A DNA stretch of 64,000 nt from Pseudarthrobacter sp. W1I19 (GCF_030817835.1 NZ_JAUSZR010000001.1:4340001-4404000), one strand, 5' to 3'; shown: positions 28,312 to 37,597, counted from the first letter of the stretch. A program made the numbers and translations. The notes: generated from the letters alone by a model not told the origin.

Positions 28312-28390
28312 GAGGACCTCCTGGTTTGTGTTTGCTCTCGACAAGCACCACACAACACCCGGAGGTCCTCTTATTGCAGCAAATCAATCC

Positions 28391-28419
28391 CCGTGTCATC
28401 AACCTGCCGGGACAATACA
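28391..28419 (-). repeat. right terminal inverted repeat of the IS
   Basis: Read on the minus strand it begins TGTATTGTCCCGG and ends TGACACGG, pairing with the left end. The adjacent GCTAGT is the target-site duplication. Confidence 0.85.
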
Positions 28420-28420
28420 G

Positions 28421-29635
28421 CTAGTGCGTTATTGGCGCCCGCGTGCTTGTGCCTGATGACGGCAACCCGCCATCGCTTGATGACGCCTGACGCGCCAGGT
28501 AACTGAACAACGCCCGAATCCCGAAGGTCCACGGCTCGATCTCCTCGGCCCTTCGCGTCCGGTTGACCAGTGCCCCCAGTTGGGGGCTGCTGATGGTGAC
28601 GACGTCCCCGGGCTTGTGGGTGAAGCCGAGCCCTTCGGCATCGCGGTCCTGCGTTGGAGCGAACAGCGTGCCGGTGAACAGGGCGAACCCATCAGGGTAT
28701 TGGTGGTGGCGGCCGTGGGCAGCACCGATGAGCTCCTCGAAGGGGCGGCTAATCCGGGCCAGGCTGTTGCGGCCTTCCAGCCGGTAACCGTCCGCGCCTT
28801 CCACGGTGAGGCTGAGTGCCTCCGACCGCAGCGAGTCCAGCGTGAAGTCCTGGTGGAAGAGCCGGACCAGGGGGCCGATGGCGCAGGACCCGTTGTTATC
28901 CTTGGCCATGCCCAGCAGCAGTGCGCTGCGGCCCTCGACGTCCCGGAGGTTGACGTCGTTCCCGAGCGTTGCGCCGCGGACCTTCCCGGCAGAGTCGGCA
29001 ATGAGCACCAGTTCCGGTTCGGGGTTGTTCCACGAGGAGAAGCCGGGAATGCCGACGTCGGAGCCGAAGCCCACGGAGGACAGCAGCGGGGCCTTGGTGA
29101 ACACTTCCGGATCGGGACCCAGGCCCACCTCAAGGTACTGCGACCACATCCCCTGGGCCGACAACACCTCCTTGACCTCCTGCGCCTGTTCCGACCCGGG
29201 CCGGACATCGCCCAGGTTCCCGCCCAGCGCTTCGGCAACCGTCCTGCGGACTTCTGCCGCCCGGTTGAAATCACCGCCACACCGCTCTTCGATGACCCGC
29301 TCCACCATGCTTTCCACAAACGTCACTCCGCACGCCTTGACCACCTGGAGGTCGATCGGGGACAGCAGATGCGGCCTGTTCCGGTCCCCGTCCAGCGAGG
29401 CAGCCGCCAGTTCGGCGAAGTCCCACCGCATGCCGCCTGCTTGCAGCACCAGCTCGGCGGGCTTCGGGTGGTCCATGAGCTCGGCAACTGTACGGACCTC
29501 GGGGGTGAGGTCAAAGACCTCGTTACCGCGGACGGTGATGACCCGCGGCCCTTGGGATACCGGATCCCAGGCGCGGCCGACGAGGACCGCATCTCCTGCG
29601 TCCATGGGGAGGATGTGCTGCACAGTGGTGGTCAT
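28421..29635 (-). CDS. fumarylacetoacetate hydrolase (FAH) family protein
   Basis: A 404-residue protein with the FAH fold in its C-terminal half (KAPLLSSVGFGSDVGIP, SWNNPEPELVLIADSAGKVRGATLGNDVNLRDVEGRSALLLG), including Glu/Asp residues of the metal site. Family members hydrolyse C-C bonds of diketo acids or dehydrate 2-keto-3-deoxy sugar acids. It overlaps the sugar-acid dehydratase by ATGA, so the likely substrate is the 2-keto-3-deoxy (or diketo) acid made by that enzyme. The last residues are Ser/Thr-rich, and the TAG stop lies in the target duplication of the IS. Confidence 0.88.
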   Translation of the reverse strand: MTTTVQHILPMDAGDAVLVGRAWDPVSQGPRVITVRGNEVFDLTPEVRTVAELMDHPKPAELVLQAGGMRWDFAELAAASLDGDRNRPHLLSPIDLQVVKACGVTFVESMVERVIEERCGGDFNRAAEVRRTVAEALGGNLGDVRPGSEQAQEVKEVLSAQGMWSQYLEVGLGPDPEVFTKAPLLSSVGFGSDVGIPGFSSWNNPEPELVLIADSAGKVRGATLGNDVNLRDVEGRSALLLGMAKDNNGSCAIGPLVRLFHQDFTLDSLRSEALSLTVEGADGYRLEGRNSLARISRPFEELIGAAHGRHHQYPDGFALFTGTLFAPTQDRDAEGLGFTHKPGDVVTISSPQLGALVNRTRRAEEIEPWTFGIRALFSYLARQASSSDGGLPSSGTSTRAPITH

Positions 29636-30834
29636 ATGCTGTCCGCACTTACGGGAACGCCTTCAAGGTTGAAGTACGAACAGGCATCTGGCGGCCGGAT
29701 ATCAGCGACCGCGTCATTGAAGATCCGCATCGGATGCGGCGTGTACGGGCGCTCTGCAATGGCGTCAAAGTTCAGTTCGATTCCCAGCCCCACCGCTTCC
29801 GGGATGAGGACGTCGCCGTCCTCCGTCAGCTGGAGGCGTTCATTGGAGATCTCGCTCCGCCACGGAACATCTGTGGCCATGATCTCCAGATACCGGAAAT
29901 TGGGCAGCGCAGCGCCCAGCTGCAGCGTCGCGGCGGTGCTCAACGGTCCGCTGGGATTATGCGGTGCGAACGGAACGTAATGTGCCGCCGCGAGAGTGGA
30001 GATGAACGACAGCTCCAGCAGGCCGCCGGCATGGGTGACGTCGGGCTGGATGTAGTCCACGGCGTTCCGGGCGAGTACGGGAACAAAGGTGTTCCGTCCG
30101 AACCACCGCTCCCCGGCAGCGATGGGTACGGGGGACTTGGAACGGACTTCGATCAGCGCGTCGATCCCATCCGGCGGGCACGGCTCCTCGAAGAAGACCG
30201 GCTGGAACTGCTCAAGTTCCCGGGCAGCGCGGATTGCGGTGGGAACGTCGAACCGGCCGTGGCCTTCAATGAAGAGCTCAACATCATCCCCCACCGCCTC
30301 CCGCACGGCGGCCACGGGTTCAAGCATGCGCCGGAGGTCCCTCGGATCAAGAGTGAGGTCCGCGGCTTCGAACGGGTCCCATTTGAGTCCGCGGAAACCT
30401 TGGGCGACGGTCCGGACGGCGGCTTCGGCGAAGTCGTCGGGAGATGTGGCTCCCGAAAACCAGCCATTGGCATATGCACGGACCCTGTCCCGCACCTGGC
30501 CGCCCAGCATGCGGTGGACCGGGACCCCGAGGACACGCGCCGAGACATCCCACATCGCCATTTCGAGGGCGCTGAGCGCCGTCATCGATACCGGTCCACC
30601 GCGCCAATAGGCATCACGGTTAAGTTCGTAGAGGGTGTGCGAGATCCGGGTTGGGTCCTTGCCCCGGACCGCGTCGGCGAGAACCGCGACCGCGCCGCGG
30701 ACGGCATGTTCTTGCCCTTCAAGCGTTGCCTCAGCCACGCCGGTGATGCCGGCGTCCGTGCTCAGCCGGACAAAGATGAGGTTTGTCCTGTAAAAATCAA
30801 CGACGACGGTCTCGAGGTTGGTGATCTTCATCAT
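29632..30834 (-). CDS. enolase-superfamily sugar-acid dehydratase
   Basis: A 400-residue mandelate racemase/muconate lactonizing enzyme family protein that resembles galactonate dehydratases. Metal ligands are in LFIEGHGRF, FFEEPCPPD and IAAGERWFG. A catalytic His is in FAPHNPSGPLST, and the N-terminal capping domain holds YWRGGPVSMTALSALEMAMWD. Such enzymes remove water from an aldonate to give a 2-keto-3-deoxy acid. It starts 7 nt after the lacI stop and is coupled to the FAH-family gene. The sugar acid (rhamnonate, galactonate, arabinonate or another) cannot be read from sequence. ATG 30831 is a possible alternative start. Confidence 0.9.
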   Translation of the reverse strand: MMKITNLETVVVDFYRTNLIFVRLSTDAGITGVAEATLEGQEHAVRGAVAVLADAVRGKDPTRISHTLYELNRDAYWRGGPVSMTALSALEMAMWDVSARVLGVPVHRMLGGQVRDRVRAYANGWFSGATSPDDFAEAAVRTVAQGFRGLKWDPFEAADLTLDPRDLRRMLEPVAAVREAVGDDVELFIEGHGRFDVPTAIRAARELEQFQPVFFEEPCPPDGIDALIEVRSKSPVPIAAGERWFGRNTFVPVLARNAVDYIQPDVTHAGGLLELSFISTLAAAHYVPFAPHNPSGPLSTAATLQLGAALPNFRYLEIMATDVPWRSEISNERLQLTEDGDVLIPEAVGLGIELNFDAIAERPYTPHPMRIFNDAVADIRPPDACSYFNLEGVPVSADSI

Positions 30835-30841
30835 TGAAACC

Positions 30842-31909
30842 TCATCCTTTTGATATTCTCGCGGGAGCCGCCGTCGAGCCCCTGACGATCAGCTGCGTGG
30901 CAAGTTCCACGCGATGGGAATCCAGGGTCTCCCCCCGCGCCTGGCGCAGAAGTGACCGCAACGCAGCCCGCCCCATTTCCTCCAGGGGCTGGGCAACGGA
31001 GCTGAGCGACGGGACGGACTCCTCGCCCTGCTTAGTTCCGTCAAAGCCAATCACGCTGATGTCCTCCGGGACCCGGATGCCATGCCGCCCGGCTTCGGCA
31101 AGAACACCCAGCGCAATCGTGTCGCTTGCGGCAAAAATTGCGGTGGGAAGCTGGTCCAGGCGCAGCAGGGCCTGAAGCCCGGCAACCCCGCTCTCCCTGC
31201 GGAACCTGCCGCCGGAAACAATGTATTCCGGGTCCACCGTGATGCCACGGGCCATCAGGGCGGCCATGTAGCCGTGCAGGCGCGCCTGGTTGCATTCGGC
31301 CCTCTCGATGCCGCCGATGTAGGCGATCCGCCGATGCCCCAAATCCAGCAGATGTTCGGTGGCCGCCTTGCCGCCGGCCCAGTTTGTCGCTCCCACGCTG
31401 ACTACATCGGCTGAGGGCGGATTGAGGGGGTCGATAACGACGACGGGAATCTTGCGGCGCCGGAATGCCTGCAGCTGTGCCTCGCTGAAAGCTGACGTCA
31501 CCACGATCATCCCTGCCCGCCCTTCGTCCAGCATGCGCTGTGCCCGGCGCTCCGGGCTGCGCAGGTTGGACAGCGCTGGACCTGTGACGCTGACCAGGAT
31601 CTCGACGTCGGCACCTGCGGCGAACTGCAGTATCCCGTTGAGGACCTCAATCATGTAGGCGGAGTCAAGAACGTCGATGACCACCTCCACGATGGTGCCC
31701 GTCTCCGCGGCGGAGCGCCGCTGCAGCGGGGACTGGTATCCGGCCTGTTCCAGTGCCTCCAGGACACGGGCCCGGGTCTCAGGGGAAACGTCCAGGCGGC
31801 CGTTAACCACCTTGGACACCGTGGGCGCCGACACCCCGGCCTGCTGCGCCACCATGGCCAGGGTGGGCTTGGCCACTGCCGGCTTGGGCTGCGAGGTTTT
31901 CGTTGCCAT
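30842..31909 (-). CDS. LacI-family transcriptional regulator
   Basis: A 355-residue repressor. The N-terminal helix-turn-helix is LAMVAQQAGVSAPTVSKVVNG, with the hinge around VLEALEQAGYQSP. A periplasmic-binding-like effector domain follows (HLLDLGHRRIAYIGG, AIFAASDTIALGVLAEAG, ISVIGFDG). ATG 31909 is preferred over the preceding TTG. A LacI-type palindrome at 31917-31932 touches its start region, and a perfect one lies at 32067-32084, so it probably represses itself, the dehydratase genes and the divergent importer operon. Confidence 0.93.
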   Translation of the reverse strand: MATKTSQPKPAVAKPTLAMVAQQAGVSAPTVSKVVNGRLDVSPETRARVLEALEQAGYQSPLQRRSAAETGTIVEVVIDVLDSAYMIEVLNGILQFAAGADVEILVSVTGPALSNLRSPERRAQRMLDEGRAGMIVVTSAFSEAQLQAFRRRKIPVVVIDPLNPPSADVVSVGATNWAGGKAATEHLLDLGHRRIAYIGGIERAECNQARLHGYMAALMARGITVDPEYIVSGGRFRRESGVAGLQALLRLDQLPTAIFAASDTIALGVLAEAGRHGIRVPEDISVIGFDGTKQGEESVPSLSSVAQPLEEMGRAALRSLLRQARGETLDSHRVELATQLIVRGSTAAPARISKG

Positions 31910-31916
31910 CAAAGTT

Positions 31917-31932
31917 TTCGCAATCTTTCGAA
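31917..31932. promoter_or_regulatory. LacI-type operator O2, at the lacI start
   Basis: TTCGCAATCTTTCGAA is a 16-bp palindrome with one mismatched pair and the same spacing as the perfect site at 32067-32084. It lies 8 bp before the lacI start, which fits autorepression. Confidence 0.6.
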
Positions 31933-32016
31933 GATGTCCGAGCCTTCATTCTGCGGAATACCACGACCCTTGGTCAAGAGCCGTGAAAGCGTCAAAAATA
32001 ATGGGACGTTTACCCC

Positions 32017-32045
32017 TTGACGACGCGGGATATGAGCTTTAGTTT
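32017..32045 (+). promoter_or_regulatory. possible sigma-70-type promoter P1, importer operon
   Basis: TTGACG and TAGTTT are spaced by 17 bp, about 100 bp upstream of the binding-protein start. The -35 is good and the -10 is moderate. A second arrangement with -10 at 32087-32092 fits the regulator sites better. Confidence 0.4.
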
Positions 32046-32049
32046 AGAC

Positions 32050-32065
32050 CGTGACCTAAATCACG
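32050..32065. promoter_or_regulatory. CRP/GlxR-like activator site
   Basis: CGTGACCTAAATCACG is a palindrome matching 10 of 12 defined bases of TGTGANNTANNTCACA, with only the outermost pair changed (still symmetric). Its centre is 41.5 bp before a start expected from the -10-like GATAGT at 32087-32092, which is the class II activator position. Confidence 0.6.
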
Positions 32066-32066
32066 C

Positions 32067-32084
32067 GTTCGAAATGTTTCGAAC
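32067..32084. promoter_or_regulatory. LacI-type operator O1
   Basis: GTTCGAAATGTTTCGAAC has perfect 8-bp arms around a TG centre. It directly follows the CRP-like site and lies just before the -10-like GATAGT at 32087-32092. Repressor binding here would block the core promoter of the importer operon. Confidence 0.75.
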
Positions 32085-32093
32085 AAGATAGTC

Positions 32094-32108
32094 GGAGCCA
32101 GAGGCTCC
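32094..32108. promoter_or_regulatory. short hairpin in the importer leader
   Basis: GGAGCCAGAGGCTCC has 6-bp perfect arms and a 3-base loop. It sits at or just after the predicted transcription start, about 40 bp before the start codon. A role in RNA stability or as a further operator is possible. Confidence 0.35.
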
Positions 32109-32147
32109 AACTTCACTTGCAAAGAAGCAAACTCAGATGGAGAAGCA

Positions 32148-33476
32148 ATGAAGCAGCCCCAGACCTCCCGCCGCTCTTTCCTCGCCCTTGCTGCCCTCAC
32201 CCCGTTCGCCGTTGCGGCGACCACCGCGTGCGGGACATCCGGACCGGGAAGCTCCAGCGGTGGCGGAGGCGCCAGCATGTGGTACCTGTCCGGCGAACCG
32301 AACCAGACCACCATGCAGAAGGCCGTAGACGCCTTCAATTCGGCGAACGGAGACAACAAGATCGCCGTGACCTACTTCCAGAACGACGCCTACAAAACCA
32401 AGATCAAGACCGCCATTGGCGCCGGCCAGGCCCCCACCATCATCTACGGCTGGGGCGGCGGCACCCTGAAGACCTACGCCGAGGCCAACCAGGTGGATGA
32501 CCTGACGGGATGGTTTGAGGAGAACCCGGACCTGAAGAAGAAATTCTTTCCCTCCTCTTTCGGTGCAGCCACGGTTAACGGCAAGATCTACGCCCTGCCC
32601 AACCAGTACGTCGCCCCGATCGTGCTGTTTTACAACAAGGAACTGTTCGAGAAGGCCGGCGTCCAGCCGCCGAAGACCTGGGACGACGTCATGTCGCTGG
32701 TCAAGACCTTCAATGACATGGGCGTGGCACCCTTCTCACTGGGCGGACAGTCCCGCTGGACCTCCATGATGTGGCTCGAATACCTGCTGGACCGCATCGG
32801 CGGCCCCGGCGTCTTCAACGCCATCTTCGAAGGCAAGCCCAATGCGTGGCTGGACCCTGCCGTAATTGAGACCGGCACAAAGATCCAGGAACTCGTCTCG
32901 GCCGAAGGGTTCATCAAGGGCTTCTCCTCCATCACCGCAGACTCCAACGCCGACCAGGCCCTCCTGTTCACGGGCAAGGCAGCCATGATGTTGCACGGCA
33001 CCTGGACCTTCGGCGGCATGAAGAAGAACGGCCAGAACTTCGTCCAGAACGGAAAACTGGGCTTCGTCCAGTTCCCCACCGTTCCCGGCGGCAAGGGCGA
33101 CCCCAAGAACGGCGTCGGAAACCCGGCCCAGTACATGTCGATTTCCTCGAAGGCCAGCGACAAGGAAAAGGAGTCTGCGAAGAAGTTCTTCAAGGACGGC
33201 ATCCTGACCGAAACGGTGATCGATACCTACATCAACTCCGGGTCGGTGCCCATCGTTAACGGCATCGAAGACAAGCTGGACACGTCTCCCGACAAGGACT
33301 TCCTGAACTTCGTCTACGACCTGGCCAAGAACGCCCCGAACTTCCAGCAGTCCTGGGACCAGGCCCTGAGCCCCACCGCAGCCGAGGCCCTGCTGAACAA
33401 CATCGACCAGCTCTTCCTGAAGTCGATCACGCCGCAGCAGTTCGCCGAGAACATGAACGCCACCCTCGGAAAATGA
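32148..33476 (+). CDS. sugar-binding lipoprotein (SBP family 1), Tat-type signal
   Basis: A 442-residue extracellular solute-binding protein. The N-terminus TSRRSFLALAALTPFAVAA then TAC combines a twin-arginine motif with a lipobox. A Ser/Gly-rich linker follows, then the sugar-binding fold (KTKIKTAIGAGQAPTIIYGWGGG, YALPNQYVAPIVLFYNKELFEKAG, GKAAMMLHGTWTFGGM). GGAGAAG precedes the ATG. It heads an operon of two permeases, two oxidoreductases, a TIM barrel and a ThuA-like protein. The ligand is likely a disaccharide or glycoside. Confidence 0.93.
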   Translation: MKQPQTSRRSFLALAALTPFAVAATTACGTSGPGSSSGGGGASMWYLSGEPNQTTMQKAVDAFNSANGDNKIAVTYFQNDAYKTKIKTAIGAGQAPTIIYGWGGGTLKTYAEANQVDDLTGWFEENPDLKKKFFPSSFGAATVNGKIYALPNQYVAPIVLFYNKELFEKAGVQPPKTWDDVMSLVKTFNDMGVAPFSLGGQSRWTSMMWLEYLLDRIGGPGVFNAIFEGKPNAWLDPAVIETGTKIQELVSAEGFIKGFSSITADSNADQALLFTGKAAMMLHGTWTFGGMKKNGQNFVQNGKLGFVQFPTVPGGKGDPKNGVGNPAQYMSISSKASDKEKESAKKFFKDGILTETVIDTYINSGSVPIVNGIEDKLDTSPDKDFLNFVYDLAKNAPNFQQSWDQALSPTAAEALLNNIDQLFLKSITPQQFAENMNATLGK

Positions 33477-34408
33477 GTAACGCCGTCTCCACCGCGCCCC
33501 GGGCCGCCACTGTTCGAACCGGCGCGGCTTCAACCGACAAGCGCAAGGCTGCCCTCGCGTGGCTGACGCTGCCCGCGCTGTTCTTCTTCCTGGTGTTCGC
33601 CGTGGTGCCGCTGGTGGGGGTGCTTATCCTGAGCTTCGCCAGCTGGGACGGCATCGGCGCCATCGGTGCCGCGGGCATGGGCAACTGGTTCTCGGTGCTG
33701 GCGGACCCGGGCCTATACAACGCGCTGGGGCTGACCTTCCTGATCATGATCGTCTCCTGGCTGGTCCAGACGCCCATCAGCCTCCTCCTGGGGGTCTTCA
33801 CGGCAGGCAGCCAGCGGTACAGGGCCGCCCTGGCGGTGTTGTACTTCCTGCCGCTGCTGCTCTCATCGGCTGCAGTGGCCATTGCCTTCAAAGCACTGCT
33901 GGATCCGAACTTTGGCCTGGCCACCGGGCTGGGCCTGCCATTCCTGGCACAGGACTGGCTGGGGGTCCCACACCTTGCCCTGGGCCTGGTGATTTTCGTG
34001 ATCGCCTGGCAGTTCGTCCCGTTCCACACGCTCATCTACCAGGGCGGCGTGCGGCAGATCCCTAAATCGCTCTACGAAGCAGCCCAGATCGATGGGGCGG
34101 GAATTATCAAGCAGTTCTTCCACATCACTCTGCCCCAGTTGAAGTACACCATCATCACCTCCTCCACCCTCATGGTGGTGGGCTCCCTGACGTACTTCGA
34201 CCTGATTTTCGTCCTCACCGGCGGCGGGCCGGGAAACTCCACCCGCATCCTGGCCCTGGACATGTACCTTCGGGGCTTCCGGGCCAACCTGATGGGTCCC
34301 GCAAGCGTTATCGCCGTCATTCTCGTAGTCATCGGCCTCGGTCTTGCCTTGTTCCTCCAGCGCCTCGGAGGCAAGGACAAGCAGGGCAGCCAATTGGAAG
34401 GTCTGTAG
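33473..34408 (+). CDS. sugar ABC permease, MalF/UgpA type
   Basis: A 311-residue membrane protein with about six spans (LPALFFFLVFAVVPLVGVLIL, ALAVLYFLPLLLSSAAVAIAF). The coupling motif is YEAAQIDGAGIIKQFFHITLPQLK. It overlaps the binding-protein stop by 4 nt. No ATPase gene is in the operon. Actinobacterial sugar importers often share a multitask ATPase of the MsiK type encoded elsewhere. Confidence 0.93.
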   Translation: MSNAVSTAPRAATVRTGAASTDKRKAALAWLTLPALFFFLVFAVVPLVGVLILSFASWDGIGAIGAAGMGNWFSVLADPGLYNALGLTFLIMIVSWLVQTPISLLLGVFTAGSQRYRAALAVLYFLPLLLSSAAVAIAFKALLDPNFGLATGLGLPFLAQDWLGVPHLALGLVIFVIAWQFVPFHTLIYQGGVRQIPKSLYEAAQIDGAGIIKQFFHITLPQLKYTIITSSTLMVVGSLTYFDLIFVLTGGGPGNSTRILALDMYLRGFRANLMGPASVIAVILVVIGLGLALFLQRLGGKDKQGSQLEGL

Positions 34409-34409
34409 G

Positions 34410-35315
34410 GTGAGCATCGTACTGAAACGCAGCCCGCAGGAGGCAGCAGCCGGCTCCCCCGCGGGCGCGGGAGACCATAAGGCCGGGCTGGCTTCCCGGC
34501 TGAGACGGCTGAACATTCCGGGTGGCCTGGGCGGGTGGATCTGGCTGGCCATCATCATTCTTCCGGTCTACTACGTGGTCATTACCAGCCTGAAGACCCA
34601 GGAGGGCTACTTCGGCCAGAACCCGCTGGCACTTCCTGCCTCACCTACGCTGGAAAACTACCAGTTGGTTCTTGAGGCGGACTTCGCAACATATTTCATG
34701 AACAGCGCCATCGTCACGCTGGGTTCCGTGGTTCCGACCGTGCTGATCTCCTTTATGGCCTCGTTCGCCATCGTCCGGGGCAGCGGCAGGTTCCTCAAGC
34801 TGGTCAACGGCATGTTCCTGATGGGCCTGGCCATCCCGCTTCAAGCAACGATCATCCCGATCTACCTGATGATCATCAGGCTCAATCTCTACGACAGCCT
34901 GCTCGCGCTGATGCTTCCGTCCATTGCTTTCGCCATCCCGTTGACGGTGCTGATCCTGTCCAACTTCATCCGCGACGTGCCGAACGAACTGTTCGAATCC
35001 ATGCGGCTGGACGGCTGCAGTGAGTGGCAGACCATGTGGCGGCTTGCCCTGCCCCTGACCCGTCCGGCGATCGTCACCGTGGCCATCTATAACGGACTGC
35101 ATGTCTGGAACGGCTTCCTGCTTCCGCTGGTCCTCACCCAGAGCCCCGGCCTGCGCGTCCTTCCCCTGGGCTTGTGGACCTTCCAGGGGGAGTTCAGCGT
35201 CAACATCCCGGCCGTGCTTGCCTCGGTGGTACTGAGCACGTTGCCGATCCTGGTGCTCTACGTCGTCGGCCGCCGCCAGCTGCTCGCCGGCCTCACCGCC
35301 GGCTTCAGCAAGTAG
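34410..35315 (+). CDS. sugar ABC permease, MalG/UgpE type
   Basis: A 301-residue membrane protein with about six spans and the coupling motif FESMRLDGCSEWQTMWRLALPLTRPA. It starts at GTG 34410, one base after the previous stop, with GGAAGG upstream. A longer frame reading through the previous gene is not needed. It forms the pore with the preceding permease. Confidence 0.92.
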   Translation: MSIVLKRSPQEAAAGSPAGAGDHKAGLASRLRRLNIPGGLGGWIWLAIIILPVYYVVITSLKTQEGYFGQNPLALPASPTLENYQLVLEADFATYFMNSAIVTLGSVVPTVLISFMASFAIVRGSGRFLKLVNGMFLMGLAIPLQATIIPIYLMIIRLNLYDSLLALMLPSIAFAIPLTVLILSNFIRDVPNELFESMRLDGCSEWQTMWRLALPLTRPAIVTVAIYNGLHVWNGFLLPLVLTQSPGLRVLPLGLWTFQGEFSVNIPAVLASVVLSTLPILVLYVVGRRQLLAGLTAGFSK

Positions 35316-35327
35316 AAAGGAACTTTC

Positions 35328-36536
35328 ATGACCGAATCCAAACCCCTGCGCGTCGGCATGGTGGGGTATGCCTTTATGGGTGCGGCGCACTCCCACGCCT
35401 GGCGCACCGCACCCCGGTTCTTTGATCTGCCGCTGCAGCCCCAGCTGACAGCGGTGTCCGGAAGGAATGCCGACGGCGTCCGGACCGCTGCGGACAAGCT
35501 CGGCTGGGAGTCGGTTGAGACAGACTGGCGGCGCCTGATCGAACGGGACGACATCGACCTGATCGATATCTGCACGCCGGGCGATACCCACGCCGGGATT
35601 GCCATTGCCGCCCTGGAGGCCGGTAAGCACGTGCTGTGCGAAAAGCCGCTGGCCAATTCCGTGGAGGAAGCAGAGAGGATGACCCTTGCGGCGGAAACCG
35701 CCGTCAAGCAGGGCGTGGCCTCGATGTGCGGCTTCAGCTACCGACGCACCCCCGCCCTGGCACTGGCTAAGCGGTTCGTGGAACAGGGCAGGCTCGGCGA
35801 GATCCGGCACGTCCGCGCGCAATATCTGCAGGACTGGCTCTCGGACGAGAATGCCCCCATGACGTGGCGGCTGGACAAGAGCAAGTCCGGGTCCGGCTCG
35901 CTGGGTGATATCGGAGCGCACAGCATCGACGCCGCCCAATGGGTCACCGGACTGAACATCACCGGCGTCTCGGCACTGCTCGAAACGTTCGTCCCGGAGC
36001 GGCCGCTCGCCGGGGACCTCGTGGGCCTGGGCGGGCACGGCGACCTCAGCAGCGACACTCCCCGCGGCAGCGTCACGGTGGACGATGCGGCCATCTTCAG
36101 TGCCCGCTTTGAAGACACCAAGTTCGCCGGCGGTGCTGCTTCCGCGGGAGCCGTGGGCGTCTTCGAAGCCACCCGCTACGCGCTGGGCCGCAAGAACGCC
36201 ATGCGCCTGGAAGTGAACGGAAGCAAGGGGTCCCTGGCCTTCGACTTCGAGGAAATGAACGTCCTGTCCTTCTACGACGCAGCCGAATCCCCCGACGCCG
36301 GCTTCCGCAGGATCTTCGTTACCGAACCCGAGCACCCGTACGCGGGGAACTGGTGGCCCACCGGCCACGGGCTCGGGTACGAACACGGCTTCACCCACCA
36401 GGTGGTGGACCTGGTCACGGCCATCGGCGAAGGCCGCCAGCCGGAACCCTCCTTCGCCGATGCCCTCCAGGTCCAGCGCGTCCTGGCAGCCGTGGAGTCC
36501 AGCGCCGCCAACTCCAGCCAGTGGCAGAAAGTCTAG
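35328..36536 (+). CDS. Gfo/Idh/MocA-family oxidoreductase 1
   Basis: A 402-residue NAD(P)-dependent oxidoreductase. The Rossmann motif [17 protein letters not shown] is at residues 9-25, the conserved CEKPLANS supplies the catalytic Lys, and [20 protein letters not shown] is typical of sugar dehydrogenases of this family. Members include glycoside 3-dehydrogenases such as ThuB and the DgpA/CarA enzymes. Together with the TIM-barrel and ThuA-like neighbours it is a candidate for oxidising a sugar at C3 before non-hydrolytic bond cleavage. AAAGGAAC precedes the ATG. Confidence 0.9.
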   Translation: MTESKPLRVGMVGYAFMGAAHSHAWRTAPRFFDLPLQPQLTAVSGRNADGVRTAADKLGWESVETDWRRLIERDDIDLIDICTPGDTHAGIAIAALEAGKHVLCEKPLANSVEEAERMTLAAETAVKQGVASMCGFSYRRTPALALAKRFVEQGRLGEIRHVRAQYLQDWLSDENAPMTWRLDKSKSGSGSLGDIGAHSIDAAQWVTGLNITGVSALLETFVPERPLAGDLVGLGGHGDLSSDTPRGSVTVDDAAIFSARFEDTKFAGGAASAGAVGVFEATRYALGRKNAMRLEVNGSKGSLAFDFEEMNVLSFYDAAESPDAGFRRIFVTEPEHPYAGNWWPTGHGLGYEHGFTHQVVDLVTAIGEGRQPEPSFADALQVQRVLAAVESSAANSSQWQKV

Positions 36537-36541
36537 AAACG

Positions 36542-37546
36542 ATGACACGACCAATCACTCTTTTCACCGGCCAATGGGCCGACCTGCCGTTCGAGGAGGT
36601 GGCCCGGCTCGCCGGCGAGTGGGGCTTTGACGGGCTGGAAATCGCCTGCTGGGGAGACCACCTGGACCCGCGCCGGGCTGCGGAGGACGACAACTACCTC
36701 CAGGACCGGCTGGACATCCTGGAAAAGAACAACCTCCAGGTCTTCGCCATCGCCAACCACCTCACCGGCCAGGCAGTCTGCGACGATCCCATCGATGAAC
36801 GCCACCAGGGCATCCTGTCCGCCGAAATCTGGGGCAACGGCGAACCCGAGGGGGTCCGCCAGCGGGCTGCCGAGTCGATGAAGGACACGGCACGGGCCGC
36901 TGCCCGCCTCGGTGTGAAAACCGTCACCGGGTTCACCGGGTCCTCCATCTGGAAGGCCGTCGCCATGTTCCCGCCCGCCCCGGGGTCAATGATCGACGCC
37001 GGCTACCGGGACTTCGCGGACCGCTGGAACCCCATCCTGGACGTCTTCGAGGAAGAGGGGGTCCGGTTCGCGCTGGAGGTCCACCCCTCCGAAATCGCTT
37101 ACGACTACTGGACCACCAAACGCACCCTGGAGGCCATCGGGCACCGCCGGAGCTTCGGGCTGAACTTCGACCCGTCCCACTTCATCTGGCAGGACCTGGA
37201 CCCGGTGATGTTCCTGCAGGACTTCGCCGAACACATTTTCCACATCCACGTGAAGGAATCCGTCCGCCAGCTCGATGGCCGCAACGGACGGCTGGGGTCC
37301 CACCTTGCCTGGGCCGATCCCCGCCGCGGCTGGGATTTCGTCACCGCGGGCCACGGGGACGTGCAGTGGAACCGGATCTTCCGGACCCTGAACGCGATCG
37401 GCTATGACGGCCCCACCAGCATCGAATGGGAGGACGCCGGCATGGACCGCCTCATCGGAGCCCCGCAGGCGCTGGCCATGGTCCAGGAACTGGCCCGGAT
37501 CGCCCCGCCCGCAGCGGCCTTCGACGCCGCCTTCTCCAGCCGCTGA
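36542..37546 (+). CDS. xylose-isomerase-like TIM-barrel protein
   Basis: A 334-residue sugar phosphate isomerase/epimerase-type barrel. Metal-binding acids and histidines appear in [42 protein letters not shown] and [15 protein letters not shown] 36542 follows the upstream stop by 5 nt. The longer frame that runs back inside the oxidoreductase is not real. Family members isomerise or epimerise sugars, and related barrels act as 3-keto-glycoside lyases or C-glycoside deglycosidases. The second role would match the flanking dehydrogenases. Confidence 0.9.
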   Translation: MTRPITLFTGQWADLPFEEVARLAGEWGFDGLEIACWGDHLDPRRAAEDDNYLQDRLDILEKNNLQVFAIANHLTGQAVCDDPIDERHQGILSAEIWGNGEPEGVRQRAAESMKDTARAAARLGVKTVTGFTGSSIWKAVAMFPPAPGSMIDAGYRDFADRWNPILDVFEEEGVRFALEVHPSEIAYDYWTTKRTLEAIGHRRSFGLNFDPSHFIWQDLDPVMFLQDFAEHIFHIHVKESVRQLDGRNGRLGSHLAWADPRRGWDFVTAGHGDVQWNRIFRTLNAIGYDGPTSIEWEDAGMDRLIGAPQALAMVQELARIAPPAAAFDAAFSSR

Positions 37547-37597
37547 CCCGACCTGTGCCGGTAAAACAAACGCCGGCAGCCAACCAAAGGAAACCCA

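Larger units (their letters stand above)
27303..28419. mobile_element. IS481-type insertion sequence, complete
   Basis: A 1,117-bp element with terminal inverted repeats of about 29 bp (23 of 29 identical) that begin TGTA and share CCCGG, GGTTG and TGACACGG blocks. It is flanked by an exact 6-bp direct repeat GCTAGT (27297-27302 and 28420-28425), which is a target-site duplication. The single transposase gene is intact. The right-hand copy of the duplication contains the stop codon of the FAH-family gene. Insertion therefore hit the end of that gene without truncating it. The perfect duplication suggests a recent event. Confidence 0.92.

Noticed and set aside
36353..36541. Long N-terminus for the TIM-barrel protein
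   Set aside because: The extra residues are out-of-frame reading of the upstream oxidoreductase; ATG 36542 fits the barrel start.
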